Shown piece by piece: positions 21,500 through 37,617 of a DNA stretch of 64,000 bases. How positions within the stretch are numbered: the first letter of the stretch is position 1; every line of letters begins with the position of its first letter. Origin of the DNA: Grifola frondosa (Eukaryota > Basidiomycota > Agaricomycetes > Polyporales > Grifolaceae); NCBI GenBank assembly GCA_001683735.1, contig LUGG01000009.1, forward strand, positions 1,302,001 through 1,366,000. The letters are read 5' to 3'. A model generated the notes under the pieces. The model was not told the DNA's origin, searched no databases, and saw nothing but the letters and a program-made list of their open reading frames with translations. Both the position numbers and the translations under genes were made by a program.

Positions 21500-23397
21500 C
21501 TACTGTTGCCTGCACTCGGGCTCCGCACCGCCGAAATGGTCGCCATCCTCGTCTTCGTCGTCGTCTTCCCAATCCCCCTCTCCCCCCTCGCCAAACTGCG
21601 AACCAAATGCATGGTCAAAGAAGTGGGACCCAGGGGGGAAAGGCGTTTCACGCACATCCGCAATGTCAACCTCTTCGTACCGCGCCTCATCAACAACAGC
21701 AGGCTTCGGGTCCATCTCGGGCTTCTTCGGCGGAAGTAGAGCTTCTAGGGCCTTAGACAGAGTCAGATGCCGGTGACTCAACAAAGACAAAGGGATTGTT
21801 ACCTTGGCATCAACGCTCTTGAGCCATTGCTCATCTGGCATGTCAACTTCGAACAGAACATAAAGGTTTCCCTTCTGATCAGCGCTTTTGTACACAGGCA
21901 TGCCTTCGTCTCTCAGGAGTATGCTGTCTCCATGTTTGATGATCTTCCCTGATGGGCTGGTGACTTGCACTCCCCGACCATCCAAATGTGTTATCAAGAT
22001 GCGCGAGAATCCAAGCAGGGCTTCCGAAAGGGTTATATGTACGGTCGTTAAAAGGTCGTTGCCTGAGCGCTCAAACGAATCGTGATGACGGGCTTTCAGC
22101 ACAAAGACCACGTCGCCAGGAGGGATTCCTGGCTGGAGAACCGTCGAATCAGCTTCAGTAACATTCTTTCTAGCAAATACGCGACATACCTCCTCATCAC
22201 CGGCGCCGGCAAGAACAATTCTTTGTCGATCTGTCATTCCCCGCTCGACAAATATCTCTTGCCGCGTCTTCTCTTTCACAGTTTTTGTCCCTTTGCACTT
22301 TTTACACCTGTAATAAGAGCTCAGCTAATGTGTCGCGCTAGATGCCTCGTTATGCTCACCGGTCTTTCTCTCGCAGTCTCTCGCCAACACCCTCGCAATC
22401 CGTGCAAACGACCCTGGACGAACCCAGCCGTGATGGGCCGATCTGACACCAAAATATTGCATGCTCATCCGCAACCGATAATTATAGAACGTACCTGGGT
22501 TGTGACAATATTGTATCCCTTTCCTTCGCACTTCACGCATGGCTTCGGCTTCGCATTTCCGCGAGCGCCTGACCTACACGCTCAACCCCATAAACGAGTA
22601 TAACAGGAATGGAGGCACTATTAGTACTCACCCCTTGCAAACGCCACACACGACCTCCTTCTCCATATTCATCTTCACAGATTTCCCGTTGTAGAGATCC
22701 TCCAGCGTCACATCGTATGAGATGACAGAGTCCTCGCCCTTTGATCGGCGTGGTCCGCGCGACCCAGGTCCGAAGTCGAAACCAAATTGCATACCTCCGC
22801 CGAAGAGCTCTGCGAAAAGATCCGCAGCATCCATGCTGGGCCCAGGACCCCCGCGCCCTAACACACCCGCTTTGCCATAAAGATCGTACGTCTCCCTGGT
22901 CTCTACTTGGCTGAGTATTTCGTATCTGCGGAGGTTTGGTGAGCGAGACGCACACGAAGGGCGGAAAGAGTGGACGAACGCGGCCGCCATCTCCTGGAAC
23001 TTCTGTCCTGCCGTAGGATCGTCTGGGTTCTAGACAAAGCAAAGTCACATTTGTAGCGACAAGGTTGTATGAAACTGCGTTACGCACCTTGTCCTTTGGC
23101 CAACGTACCCATAGTCAAATTCGAAGAACTAACGTGTGAGAGTAATAACATACCGGATGGTGTTCCCTGGCCTGTCTAGATATGAGCCATGGACGATGCA
23201 AATGGCAGAAGACTACGGCACCTTTTTCCGATACGCCTTCTTGATCTCATCTGGGTACACACCGCGTCAGCAGTAGCTAAAATGAAGCCACAATGCAGAC
23301 ATGACGACACCTTCGCTCGCCTCCGGATGTACTCCGAGAAGTTCGTAGAACTCGGTTTCTACAGGCACTGAAAGAGATGACAATCAGCACCAGACAT
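21500..23397 (-). CDS. Type I DnaJ (Hsp40), Ydj1/Xdj1-like
   Basis: Class A J-protein, co-chaperone that stimulates Hsp70 ATPase and delivers clients. The J domain is split over small exons: ETEFYELLGVHPEASE, then EIKKAYRKK, then QAREHHP-DK (the HPD motif crosses an intron), NPDDPTAGQKFQEM and YEILSQVETRETYDLYG. A glycine/phenylalanine-rich part follows (FAELFGGGMQFGFDFGPG). The zinc region has CGVCKG, CVKCEGKG, CTDCEGVG and CKKCKGTK. The client-binding part shows PGIPPGDVVFVLKARHHDSF and LGFSRILITHLDGR. The C-terminus is an acidic tail ending in CRQQ and has no CaaX box, so it is not farnesylated like Ydj1 and resembles Xdj1 more. The first exon is uncertain: the ATG at 23397 needs a very short intron or an undetected upstream exon. 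Confidence 0.88.
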
Positions 23398-23926
23398 ATA
23401 TGTCAAGAAAGCGAAGAAATTACTCTTGGCTGGAAGTTTGGAGAAACCTTGCTCGTGTCCCAAACTGGACGGCCTAAGCGTCGTGTAAGCACGTGCGCTT
23501 GATTACTTTATTTGGCGGAGTTCGAAGAGCCAAGTACTTAAGTCTTTTTCGACTTCTGTCACCTCCAAGTTGGATCGCATTCTCCAGAACACATGCACCC
23601 TTGTTTTTAGGTACGTTTATCGTGCCCGTTTTGACCTCTTCATGATGTTTCTTTTCAAACTTATCTACATTGTCGGATTGGATTAGTCCAAACTTGACGA
23701 CCAAATTTTGTCTGACTCAATCCTGCTTACCTTCCGTTGTTTGATCACAACTAATTTTCTCGATCCAGGTACTCCTCATATCAACGTGAAGCCATCGGGA
23801 TTGTAGAAAAGGCATTGCTGTAGTTGTGGATGCATAGTCGAGTATGCATGCTGGGCCGTATTTCCTTCCCATTGCACGCTGATGCGCGATATCCTCAGTT
23901 CACTCCTGTAGTAACACTATACTTCT

Positions 23927-25823
23927 ATGAATTTCTACTTCGAAGCTGCTAAAGTACTCGATAAGTTGGATGCGAAACAAGGCTCTATCAAGGGCGTAAT
24001 AGCCACGGTCGCCGAGAAAGACAGGAAGAGAACCGCGGCGCTCGTCATCGAGACCTTGAAATGTGCGACACGCCTAATGTTACCATCGTCTCCTCGTACT
24101 GAACGATATCTTGAATAGACAAGCCGGTGTTGTGCGATGTTATCGACGCTACACAGCTGCTTAAGCAAGAAAAGAAGATAACGACGAGAAACCTCGCATT
24201 GGTGCTTGTCCATGATCTCTTGTTATCTGGTGGCATTCAAGCAAGCGAAGGGGTGGTGAAGCAGGCCATCCTCCGTCACAAGACGAGACTACATAGTGAG
24301 TTTCAGAGAATCAAGATCAAACGCGGAGTGAAGTCGACCGAGGATTTGGCACAAACTGATGATTCGAGGGCGGGTACGCAATGTCGTGTATTATTATTGC
24401 ATGCAATTACTACAGTCTGACTAGGCTGTCGTCAGCGCTCATCCCTCGCTATATTCGAGTGAATACCAACTGTTGGACTATCGATGAAGCCGTGCAAGCA
24501 TTTATCTCCCGAGGCTACACGCTCACCGGACCATTTGAGGCGAAGTGACGATCAATCCTCTTCTTAAGCCTTTGCCGCGTCTTACTTGTAGTGGTTTCCG
24601 TTTCAGCACGGGCTTCGCAAAAGACGAGCACATCCCCGACCTCCTTGCATTCCATCCCAGCGTTCGCTTCGTGGACGATCCCCTCTACCAAGCGGGCAAA
24701 ATTATTCTTCAGGACAAGGCGTCATGTTTCCCTGCACACATTCTCGCGCCTCCTGCTCGCAACGACAGTGTAGTCATAGACGCAACTGCAGCACCGGGCA
24801 ACAAAACGTCCCATCTCTGCGCGTTGATGAGAAACAGAGGCAAGGTGACGCTCTTCGATTGGTCGGTGGATGTATGCGTGCTTAAACCATGCTCATGTCA
24901 GCTTTTCGCCTTCGAGCGCGACCGCAAGCGGTTCACTACTCTCAAGACGATGCTGTCCAGAGCACAGTGTCACAACGTCGAGCCGGTCAACTCGGATTTT
25001 CTGACGATCTCACCTGAAGATCCGATATTCAGCAGAGCAACGCACATGTGAGCTATCGCTGCACATTTTGTATTTCTTTTTATTTAGCAGAGATCGCACA
25101 GCCTCTTGGACCCATCCTGTAGCGGCTCCGGTATCGTCAATCGTCTCGATCACCTGCTGGAAACAGGTACGATTAACGATTTACTACGGTCACCGTTTTA
25201 TTGATGGCCTTTATTTGTCTAATTTAGAAGCTCAGATGGACGGGGAGCAGGACCGGCTTAACAAACTCGCCGCATTCCAGCTGATGATGATTCGGCATGC
25301 GATGAAATGTAAGTCGGCGTTGTGAAATTCCATTATAATGCTCTTAGCTGTCGCAATTCTTAGTCCCTTCGGTCAAGAGGATTGTGTATTCGACATGTAG
25401 TATCCATGCAACCGAGAATGAACATGTGGTTCGTCAGGCGTTGGAGTCGGAAGAGGCTTTGGAGGGCCATTTCAAACTGGCGCCTCCCAAAGAGGTTCTG
25501 CCATTATGGAATCGTCGAGGATTGCAAGATGAGATGGTTCATCCAGGTGCGTATATGCTGAAGATTCTCCATTGATTATTCATTGATATCTTACAGTTGA
25601 TGCACTTTCGCTCGTGCGATGCTCACCGGGCGAGGATGCTACCAATGGATTTTTTGTCAGTCTGTTTGTCAGAACAGACAGGGCAAGGGAGGGTGCAGAT
25701 ATTCAGACCAATAAAAAGAGGAAGCAGGATGTCGATGAAGAAAAAGCATCAGGCAAAACTAAGCGTCGGAAGAAAAAAAATAATCAATTGCGTTGTGATA
25801 CAGGAACACACATATCTCAATAG
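23927..25823 (+). CDS. RCM1: 25S rRNA m5C methyltransferase, NSUN5/Rcm1
   Basis: SAM-dependent RNA cytosine-5 methyltransferase of the NSUN5/Rcm1 group, which methylates large-subunit rRNA in the nucleolus. The ATG at 23927 gives MNFYFEAAKVLDKLDAKQGS. The N-terminal RNA-binding part includes LALVLVHDLLLSGGIQAS and IPRYIRVNTN. The Rossmann domain follows: HPSVRFVDDPLYQAGKIILQ, then VVIDATAAPGNKTSHLCALM (SAM site), FAFERDRKR, ILLDPSCSGSG (motif IV with helper Cys and the NSUN5-type PSC), and IVYSTCSIHATENE (motif VI with the nucleophile Cys). A lysine-rich nuclear tail ends the protein. Introns are standard, but the join near 24420-24430 is one base out of phase, probably another missing base. 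Divergent from the DnaJ gene with about 530 bases between starts. Confidence 0.9.
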
Positions 25824-26173
25824 TCGTGCATACACATCTGAGAATCAGTACCGTCACACGTCCATCTCTGTTTAGGATACCAGTAGAAAGTTAGAGTATC
25901 GTGAGCTGCATACACCTCGAGGAGGGAATCAGAAAGCTGCCGCTGGACCTATGAAACGCTGCGAACGACAGCCGCAACACCAGAGTCGTAACGTCTCGAC
26001 GAGAACGTCCTGTATGAAGAAAGTAAGTCGACGCCATTTATTGTCGCTGCTATGAGGAGAATCTGGAAAGAGAGTCGATGACGGTGATCAAGGGAATTCA
26101 GAGAGCGACATGAGTGAGAAGCGCTGGACCATCGCGCGAAATGTGAGTTTATCGTGTTAGAATGCAATTTGGA
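25824..26173. other. Convergent 3' flank RCM1 / BBP
   Basis: 350 bases between convergent stop codons. No coding signal is seen. Confidence 0.5.
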
Positions 26174-28023
26174 TTAGTGCGCTGGGGTACCAATCTGCTG
26201 CTGAGAGTACTGGTTTTGATAATACTGGGCGTAGCTCGCGCTGTAGTCCTGCGGCTGCTGCGGATAGTAGTTGTTGCCTTGGGGGTAGGCGGGCTGTCCA
26301 CCAAATTGCTGAGGGCCTCCCGGAGCAGGATAGCCGCCATATCCTGGAGGACGATAACCGCTACTCTGCTGGTTAGTGCTAACGCCGTTAGTTTGCCAGA
26401 CTTCAGGTCGGCGCCAAGGAGGGATGTTCGAGCCACCAGCGGTGATGTCGTGTCCAGCCGATCCGGCCCAGGGCATCCTTCCGCTATCTCCACCCGCACC
26501 CTTGTCTCCTTCTCCCAATTCCGCCATGAGGCTCGCGTACTCCGAATCAAATCCGCCCTTGATCATGGGAGGCGGCGGGGCATGGATTGCATTCGGATCC
26601 CTGTTAACGGTGCAGTCACGAGCCATATGTCCAGCACTTCCGCAAACGCGACAGATGATGTTGGCGGTGAAGTTACGTTGCTCTGGGCAGTCATATTTAC
26701 GATGGCCAACACCGCCGCAATTCTGGCAAATTTGATTTTCGTCATCACGAAGGGTTCCGTTGAGGGCAGCAAGTTCGCGAAGTTGGTTACGCTTGTGATC
26801 ATTCTGACCCTCGGGAGTTGATGCCGCCTAATCATAACATATAAGTATAAGATAGGGAGTCTGTGAAAAGACAAGCAATACTTACTGTTTCGATGACCTT
26901 GTTGATCAACCTAACGCAAGAAGCAACTTTGTCGTCTGAATCAGCAGTGACAAGGCAATGAAGATCTTCCTCGGCATCTTCTGCGTACTGTTCTGGTCTG
27001 GCCTTCCCTTCCTTGACACTGCCCTTCCCCCTGATGCTGATCTTCGCCCCACTATCTCTCTCCATCTTCTTCAAGCTGTTGCCGCGAGGACCGACAAGAA
27101 GACCGAAGAAATTGATTTCAGGAAACTCCTTGACAGGAATGTAGACCTTCTCAGAAGGACGCTGTGAACGTTTCTGTTGATGATACTCGACTGGCGGACG
27201 GAAGTTGGGATCATTTTTCATCGCACGATCGACAAGCTTGATACGCTCATCTTCCAGCTTCTTGCGATAGCGAACCTCGCGAGTATTAGTACGACGACCA
27301 TGTGCATCGTACGTGGGAGGAGGAGATGGCGAGCTAGAAAGATATTAGTAAGATCATTCATGCACTGTGACAAGCCATACGTACCGCTCTCGTTCAGGAG
27401 GGACAAAATCGTTCAACCTCAGTTTGCGGTTAATCTCTTCCAATCTGAGGTGAATGGCATAGTTGTCCAGGTGAGCTTGAGAGACACCATTGGCAGAAAT
27501 AGCAGTAGGAAGTCCGGGGATTTCAGTTTTGGCATCGCCCCAGCGACTGCGTCGTTTGCGAGGCGCATTTGGATCAGCTATAAGTGAGCATGGGATAGAG
27601 GAAAAAACAGGTTAGTACGCATTCGGTGTTAGTAAATCAGTATAATGCAACATCATGCGAGGCGAGACATGTCAGGATTCTGAACAATCTGCGACAACAC
27701 ACGATGGACGAAGGGGACCCTGGTCGTGAGTCCAAAATGACAAATGATCCAAACTTACCTGAGCCATTGGCAGGGTTCGGCGTATCATCACGATCAGACC
27801 TTGAGCTCTCTCGGTCACTTTGAGGAGGAGGACGAGGATACGCAGAAGGTGATGGCTGAGCAAGCTGAGGAGGTGCGCTCTCCTCCACTGGAGCAGGACC
27901 GAAACGACGACGATTCCCAAGAGGCGCTAGATGGGGATTAGTAAAGCCCTGCGAGGAAAATGAATGTAGTTGGTGCTCACTCTCATTGGTACCGGTAACT
28001 TCGCGAGTAGCTGGTCTCCACAT
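26174..28023 (-). CDS. MSL5: Branchpoint-bridging protein (SF1/BBP)
   Basis: Splicing factor that recognises the intron branchpoint in the early spliceosome together with U2AF65/Mud2. The ATG at 28023 gives [15 protein letters not shown] proline-rich N-terminus has [18 protein letters not shown], the RSRW motif that contacts U2AF. Then come the helix-hairpin segment ([20 protein letters not shown]), the KH domain with [20 protein letters not shown], and the QUA2-like helix after it. Two CCHC zinc knuckles follow ([14 protein letters not shown] and [14 protein letters not shown]). The last third is rich in Pro, Gly, Gln and Tyr and ends QQIGTPAH. Exons join in frame and no frame break is seen. 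In intron-dense basidiomycetes this gene is expected to be essential. Confidence 0.95.
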
Positions 28024-28280
28024 TCTGAAGCAAGAAAAACAATAGTAGTAGTGAACAAGAAATCGGTGCGCGTACAGTGATGGTGATGACTGAAGCTTAA
28101 CAAGTCTGTCGTCCAGAGTTTGAAGCCACTTTAACTATTTTTCAAGCTCCGCTTAAATTGGGGCTCATTGTGGCGGCAAGTCGTTCACCGTCTCAGTCAG
28201 CATTGAACTAGTGCTTGCTCACCGACAACCATCATCGATTGGCAACTTCGGTTGCATTCACATCCATTTGAAGGTTTAAA
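28024..28280. promoter_or_regulatory. Shared divergent promoter BBP / SSL2
   Basis: 257 bases separate the two start codons of BBP (leftward) and SSL2 (rightward). Two essential general expression factors, one for splicing and one for transcription and repair, thus share a compact bidirectional promoter. No clear TATA box is seen. Confidence 0.6.
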
Positions 28281-31666
<3,386 letters not shown>

Positions 31667-33446
31667 CGGGGCCTCGAGCGGCAAATATGTTTCTGATGCG
31701 GACATTGTTGTTTATGTGTACATTTTAGATACCGGTGCGGAATATCATCTTTTCCTTGAGAGGGTTGTTGTCCTTCGATCTTGAATCGCCGTGGCGCGTG
31801 TTATCTGAAACCACAGGAGTCGCGCGGAGCGCAACAACCCAGAGACCTGCACCTCGTACGAAAACGCGAGTTTGCAGTTCGCGCTAAATAAACTTCTGAA
31901 CTTGTCTTTGCTCTTGATCAGAACCGCGCACGAGGCTCCGCGAGCTGTGATCGTATGCTTCCGCAATTGCAAATAACGAGCTGACGTCTAAATACAACAG
32001 TCGATCCATCGCTTTTGCGAGGCACGAAGCGGAGTTGAGCCTTGTGCGGACAGCGAATTGACGGCTTCTGACGGTCTGCAACGTAATGCCGGCCTTCAAG
32101 CATATCCTCGGAAAGTCGCATGTCAAGCTTCAAGCTTCAAGACCCACAGGAGCCGTCAGCCTGGCGGCGAATCGCCTGCGCCCACATTCCAACAACATCA
32201 AGCGAAATGGGTCTGATGTATGTTCTCGAGCTTTCAAAGGGCAGATGTCCAAGTCGACGTGATCAAGTCCGGACTTGGACAGCGAACGCAGGAACGACAG
32301 CGTGCACCGCGACTTTGAATGATAACCGACGCGCGATCGTCGGATGCTTCCCGTGGGGGACGATCAATTCTGTGTCTTTCGGCCAGACGAGCATGCGGTG
32401 GTCAGCCACCGGTTAGCGCAGCGGACGGCGCGAGCGCACCGTAGTAGACCGTAGTGTGCCTCGAGAGAAACAGCGTGGTCGTCCTGGCCAGGCTAGAAAA
32501 GACACTGGGATGCGCGTTCCGTGTTTCACGTTGCGAACTCCGCAGAAGGCAGCTCGACCGTCCTCCCGTCGCGCGGCTGGCGATGTGGTATCACCTGGTA
32601 CCACACAGCGGGACACACTGCCCATCGCCTGGCTCAGGTAACCTCACGTTGATGCGAGGTACATTGTCCCATCTCGTTGTTACTGATTACGCTGATCTTG
32701 CTGGGGTGCCTTGGTGCCTCGCAGGAGGTCCGAGGGAGAAACTGTGGATGTCGCCGAGGAAGAAGATATATTGACACGGAATGTCCGGGGACAATAGCGG
32801 GGTCTAGCGGGCTCTGAAGCCGACGGATAGAAATACAATGGGTGGAGCACCACGTGGATATGTGTACCGAAGCACAGTAGATTGCGAGATTAGTGCTCCT
32901 TCTTTTCTGAGGAGGTGGAAGTGCCTGGAAGGAGAGAGCAGCTGAGCGGAGACGTAAGTGACCACGTTGAGAGGGATCGGGGAGGGACGCACCGTGGAGA
33001 CCGAAGCTGGCCGAAGACGGTGTCGATGTGTTCGGATCAGCAGCTGCAGAATCTTAGCATTCTGCTTGTTACAGCACGAAGGGGACAGCGCCGCCATCGA
33101 GAATCCAGAGTGCCCAATTCGGTGCTGCTTGATTTACCGCCGGCAACGGCTGGTTTCTTCATATGGAAGTGAGAATCTCGATCTGCTGCGGTGAGTGTGA
33201 TTGACGCGGAGTGAATAATAATAATATGGAGAAAGAGGATAAACTACAGGAAAGGTGTGGCAGAGAAGGGGAAGGGGAGGAGGAAGAGAGGGGAAGTGCG
33301 GCTAAGAGTGCGGTGAAGGAGGAGAAGTCGTGCCAGTCTGGCCATTCGGGCCTTGTGCATGTTTGTTGATCGACGCGCCGGGGTGCAACAGAGATCAATT
33401 ACGCCGATGCCTCACACCGACCACCTCTCACCCGACGTACAGCGTC
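31667..33446. other. Intergenic, nothing recognised
   Basis: About 1.8 kb of CpG-rich sequence. A short AAGCTTCAAGCTTCAAG repeat lies at about 32125-32145. Open frames on both strands (for example 32120-32416 and 32454-32774) show no domain. Much of the right half is a purine-rich flank of the bZIP gene. Confidence 0.4.
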
Positions 33447-33452
33447 TATAAA
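33447..33452 (+). promoter_or_regulatory. TATA box of bZIP gene
   Basis: TATAAA lies about 100 bases before the bZIP ATG (33552) and is followed by a C/T-rich leader, as is common for strongly expressed fungal genes. Inference from sequence only. Confidence 0.5.
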
Positions 33453-33551
33453 CATCTCCTCCTCTTCCTCCTCCTACTCCATCCCTACTCCCGCTCCATC
33501 TTCCTTTCAGCCACCCTGACTACCTCTACTCCCCCAAACCATTCTCTCCAA

Positions 33552-34557
33552 ATGTCCTCCAAGCGCGGCAGAAAGCGCAATGACAACCTCCCTCCAAACC
33601 GTGCCAGAGACGTCCAGAGGGCATTCCGGGCTAGACGGGCGGCGCATCTCCAGGTCAGCTTCCTTTGTTCTTCCACCCGCTCCGTGGGGGCTTATGCCTA
33701 TGTCAGGAACTCGAGCAGCGCGTCGCAGAGCTCGAGGAAGAAAACAACACACTACGAGCTGCGCTCAACATCCCTCCCGCAAACAGACCGGCGTTGGGCA
33801 AAGGTCCTACAGGCAAGGACAAGCCCAAAGCCATCGGCCATCACACCCATGACTCTATGTCATCCATGCCTCCCTCGGGCTCTTCCATGCCCCCATCAGT
33901 CGGACGGACTCTCCACTATCGTCCGCCTCCGCCAGCACCAACTCTCTATCGCCTGGCGCCATCTCCACCGCCCTTGCGCTCTCACCCCCACCTGGCATCG
34001 ACCAGAGTGCATGGAACGATGCCATGTTTATGTCAAAGGACCAGCCAGAGGCACAGTCATCATCTTCCTTCGGGCTGCCCCCGCCCTCTGCCCCCAGCCC
34101 ATGCTATCCCCCTTCCACCTCCCGTGCGACGATGAACGACTTATTCATCCCGCCCACCGCCGACAAGTTCCTCAATTACCCGCATACCACCGATAGACCC
34201 GCAAGTACCGAGACTTTCCCCAATTCCGAATTTCTGCTACCCGACGAGCGGCGAGCATACTCGTACTCGCATCCATCCTTTCCCACTCAACAGTCACCAT
34301 CCGCACCTCCTATGCCGTCCTGCATGCCTGCGCAGGGCACCAACAGGGATTTTCAGGCGTTTTTGCAGACGCGGAGGTCGCTCACGGAGCCGCAGAACTA
34401 TCGTGCGGTGCTCAATCAGATATCTCACGTCCCCCCATCACAATTCAACCCCGACTCGCGCGCGGCCGCATCAGCGCTGCTCGACATCATGGATGAATCA
34501 CATCCAGGGTTTGACATCGGCGGAGGTGGGGAGAGGAGGTTCCCCAGGATGCACTGA
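33552..34557 (+). CDS. bZIP transcription factor, AP-1-like
   Basis: Nuclear DNA-binding factor. Exon 1 (ATG at 33552) encodes the basic region with KRGRKRNDNLPPNRARDVQ and AFRARRAAHLQ. After one intron (about 33653-33708) the leucine zipper ELEQRVAELEEENNTLRAAL follows. The basic region resembles the fungal AP-1/Yap type but has RARDVQRAFRARR rather than the full NxxAQxxFR signature. The rest is Ser/Pro-rich and disordered, with HVPPSQFNPDSRAAASALLD and a Gly/Arg end. There is no cysteine-rich redox domain of Yap1 type. One base is missing after position 33909 (CGG AC then TCT), where the frame moves to the one ending PRMH at 34557. Target genes cannot be inferred. Confidence 0.82.
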
Positions 34558-36126
34558 CCCCTTTGGTCCACATCGGCCCAACCGCCTGCTCCGGTGTCAC
34601 ACATGCACCTTCGTGCATTTCCCATGGACGTCGTGGATACTCTAGGCATCCGGGAGGCTCATATACTGTATCGTTATCCAGGCTTTGACGGCTTCATCAC
34701 GCATTCATCTCTTTAAGTTAGTTTTTGTACAGGTACATGTTGCTTGCGTCCCTAACGTCTGATCCAAAGGGCCTAATTATATGGAGGTGATTCGTGGACG
34801 CCGTTAAGGCGCGCGAAACTGGATTCTCAGCAGTGACATGAGGGTGCTCGGGAACAGGGAAGGTGCGGACCCCCGTAAGCTGCCCTGAATCCTGCTTTGG
34901 AAGTTTCAGGTCCCGCAGCCTGCCATGACGTCCAGTCACTCGTGCGCGCACTCGTGCTCTCCATCACTGTGAAGCCCTGTGAAACACCCTGTGCATGTGC
35001 AGGGCCGCCTGCCACAACGGCTGTCTGCTACAACTCACTCCCACCCCCCTCTCGGCGTCTATCTGCTCCGCAAACCTCGGGCGGTCCTCTCGCGCGCGCT
35101 GTCGCTCTCTCTGCCCGCCAACGGCGGATCACGGCTTCACCGGGGAGTGCTTACTTTCCCGCCGCCAACGTTATACCGTGATTTTAGAGACCGGACGTGA
35201 CCAAATGACTCATAGCCTTTTCAGTCGATCGCGGGGCTGGAGCCCTCGGCGTGCGGGGCATCCCGGTCGTTGGACATGGCAACAGCGCAGTACTGTGCGG
35301 CTTGATTTCCATGTTCGACAGTCTCGGGATATGACAGTTGTGAAAGTGAGTGATGCGGCCTCCGCGTCGTGTGGTCGGTGGGCGAGCGTACGTAACGGCA
35401 TTCCCCAGGACGAGTCTCTTCGAGTTCGAGCTGGCTCGAGGCGGTATCGGTATCCACGTGGCCGGCGCAGTCCAGGTGATCACGATCAATTCGTGCATAG
35501 CCTCCCCTGGAAAAATTTTAAGCAGTTCCAGTTACTCGAGCTTGCTGAGAGAGTTGTGGTAGGAACCTTAACCTAGGGTCTTTTGTATATCTTCGGATTC
35601 CGCGGACACGCAAACCGGCGGTGCGGTAACTAATCATGGACATGCCATGCGCGCGAGATCATTCGAGATTTGCAGAGCAGAACAGAGAACCTCTATGAAT
35701 TTGTGCGCAATTCGGCGCGAGAAGGCCCTCGGTTCGCCTTATGCCGATTGTGGCAATATGGTTTGTGAGCTGGTGGTATACATGCGAACGGTATATCTAC
35801 AACGAGAACAAAGGTGCTGGAAAATGAACGGCAGGAATGTGCCTCCGATAAATCGGAAGACTATGACCTGTGAGTGTTAGTCCGGCCCACATACGTGGAC
35901 GCCTGGTGACGAAGAACCCCTTCCGAAGGTCGGCGCCGGGTGCCCTGAAACGTCTGTATAAACATATCTCTCGAGCCTCAACATACGCGGATCGCGAGGG
36001 CGAAGTGCTGTAGAAACGTCATTCAAGACAGAGTCCCGGTCTATGGTGCCAGGAACTTACCTTAAACGCTCAATCGTCGAAAGAGCAGCAATACTGATAT
36101 GTACACGATTTTGACGGAGCCAGCTT
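34558..36126. other. Intergenic, nothing recognised
   Basis: 3' flanks of the convergent bZIP and UNG genes plus about 1 kb of sequence with only unsupported short frames. No RNA gene or repeat is recognised. Confidence 0.4.
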
Positions 36127-37617
36127 TCACAACTTGCACCAGTCGACGCAGCCGTCAGGTCCGTATTTTTCTTGGAGCCAGTCATTCGCTTGCTTGAAGT
36201 GGCCGTTTCCCATGAACCCCCTGTGTGCACTCAGCGGGGACGGATGCTGTTGACAAACAACTTCAATCAGTCTCGGTATCGTAATTCAAGACAATCATCC
36301 ATTTACCGCGCTTTTGAGGATTAGATGCTTCTTCTGTGTCACGATAAAAATAAAAATGTATGAGCAATAACGGCGTCTCCCTGGGTGAGAACACAGACCT
36401 TGTCTAGTTTTGCGACCCTCTTCGCAGCCCAGGCGCCCCATGCTAGAAACACGATGCCTCGGCCACGGCCCGCAGCGCTCGATCCGCGGGCGATGTTAGC
36501 ACCGCCATATCTATCAACCACTTCAATGACCTTGTCCGTGAATTGTTCCCAGCCTTTCCCCGAGTGGGACCCTGCGTCGTTAGCTTTCACGGTGAGGCAG
36601 GTGTTCAAGAGCAGCACCCCGTTCTCGGCCCAGGACGTGAGGTTGCTGTGAAAAGCGAGCGCGGGCGGTGAGACGTGCCGAATGCGAGCTGCGACGATCA
36701 GGCGTGCGAAGAGGGACGTACCCGTGCTTTGGGGGCTCGAAGGCCGGGTATTCTGTCTTGATTTCGGCATAGATCTGCGTCAACCAGTCAGGGGGGAGGG
36801 ACTAGAGCGGGGAATGAGGCGTTCGTACGTTTCGCAAGGACGGGGGAATGTCAATGCCGGGTGGGACAGAGAAGCAAAGTCCTGGGCGCGAGGCATTCAA
36901 TCAGTCATTTATCGGCGACCATACTATTCGGGCGCACCATGAGCCTGGCCTGGTCCGTGATAAGGATCCTGCCCTATAATCACCACCTTAACTCGCCCCA
37001 GTGGAGTGAGATTGGACCAGGAATAGATATTTTGCGCTGCAGGTGAACGCCGTGAGCGATGACATCAGATCTTTGAAAGTCTCGACCCGGGAAGCTCACG
37101 GGATGGGTACACTTTGAGCGACTTCGCGCTGTCGTTCACACCCTTGACACCTTGATCGTAGAGGAACCTTTTCAATTGAAGAAAATACGGCTTTCTGATC
37201 TCGTCTTTGAGCAACTTCAGCCTGATTGCGACGAGATGAGCATATTTGATGAGGAAACATGTCCACCAAAACATACCAGCTCTTTCCCAACGTCTCACAC
37301 TCCAGCGAGAGCAGTTTCTTTTCCTCGTCTGAGAACGAATTTTGCAGTTCAGACATGGACAGCGGGATAGAGTTTAGCGAAGGCGTGGACCCGTCAACTT
37401 TCAACTTCTTCGCAGAAGGAGCGGACGAAGGTCCGGAGAACATGTCCACCAGCGTCCGCTGTCTCTTGACCGCAGTGGCCCCCGTAGACGTGGCAGTAAC
37501 CTTTGTTTCCTCCTTTGCCACTACCGGCGCGACGGCGGTCGCCTCTGCCTGCTTCACGGGCTGTTTGGAAGGCGCCTCAAGGTCTTCAAGGTAAACGACG
37601 CGCTCAGAATCAGGCAT
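36127..37617 (-). CDS. UNG1: Uracil-DNA glycosylase, family 1
   Basis: Removes uracil from DNA in base-excision repair, in nucleus and mitochondria. The ATG at 37617 opens a long disordered N-terminus with a PCNA-box-like QRTLVDMF (first aromatic replaced by Met) and a basic AKKLKVDG. The catalytic domain follows: [33 protein letters not shown] (with the water-activating Asp of GQDPYH) spliced to [44 protein letters not shown] and the [11 protein letters not shown] leucine loop. The C-terminus DWCKL precedes TGA at 36127. Introns are short and all joins are in frame. Divergent from SEC59. Confidence 0.93.

Noticed and set aside
26162..26821. Long plus-strand open frame opposite BBP
   Set aside because: Antisense to the zinc-knuckle and Gly/Gln-rich exons of BBP; shadow only.
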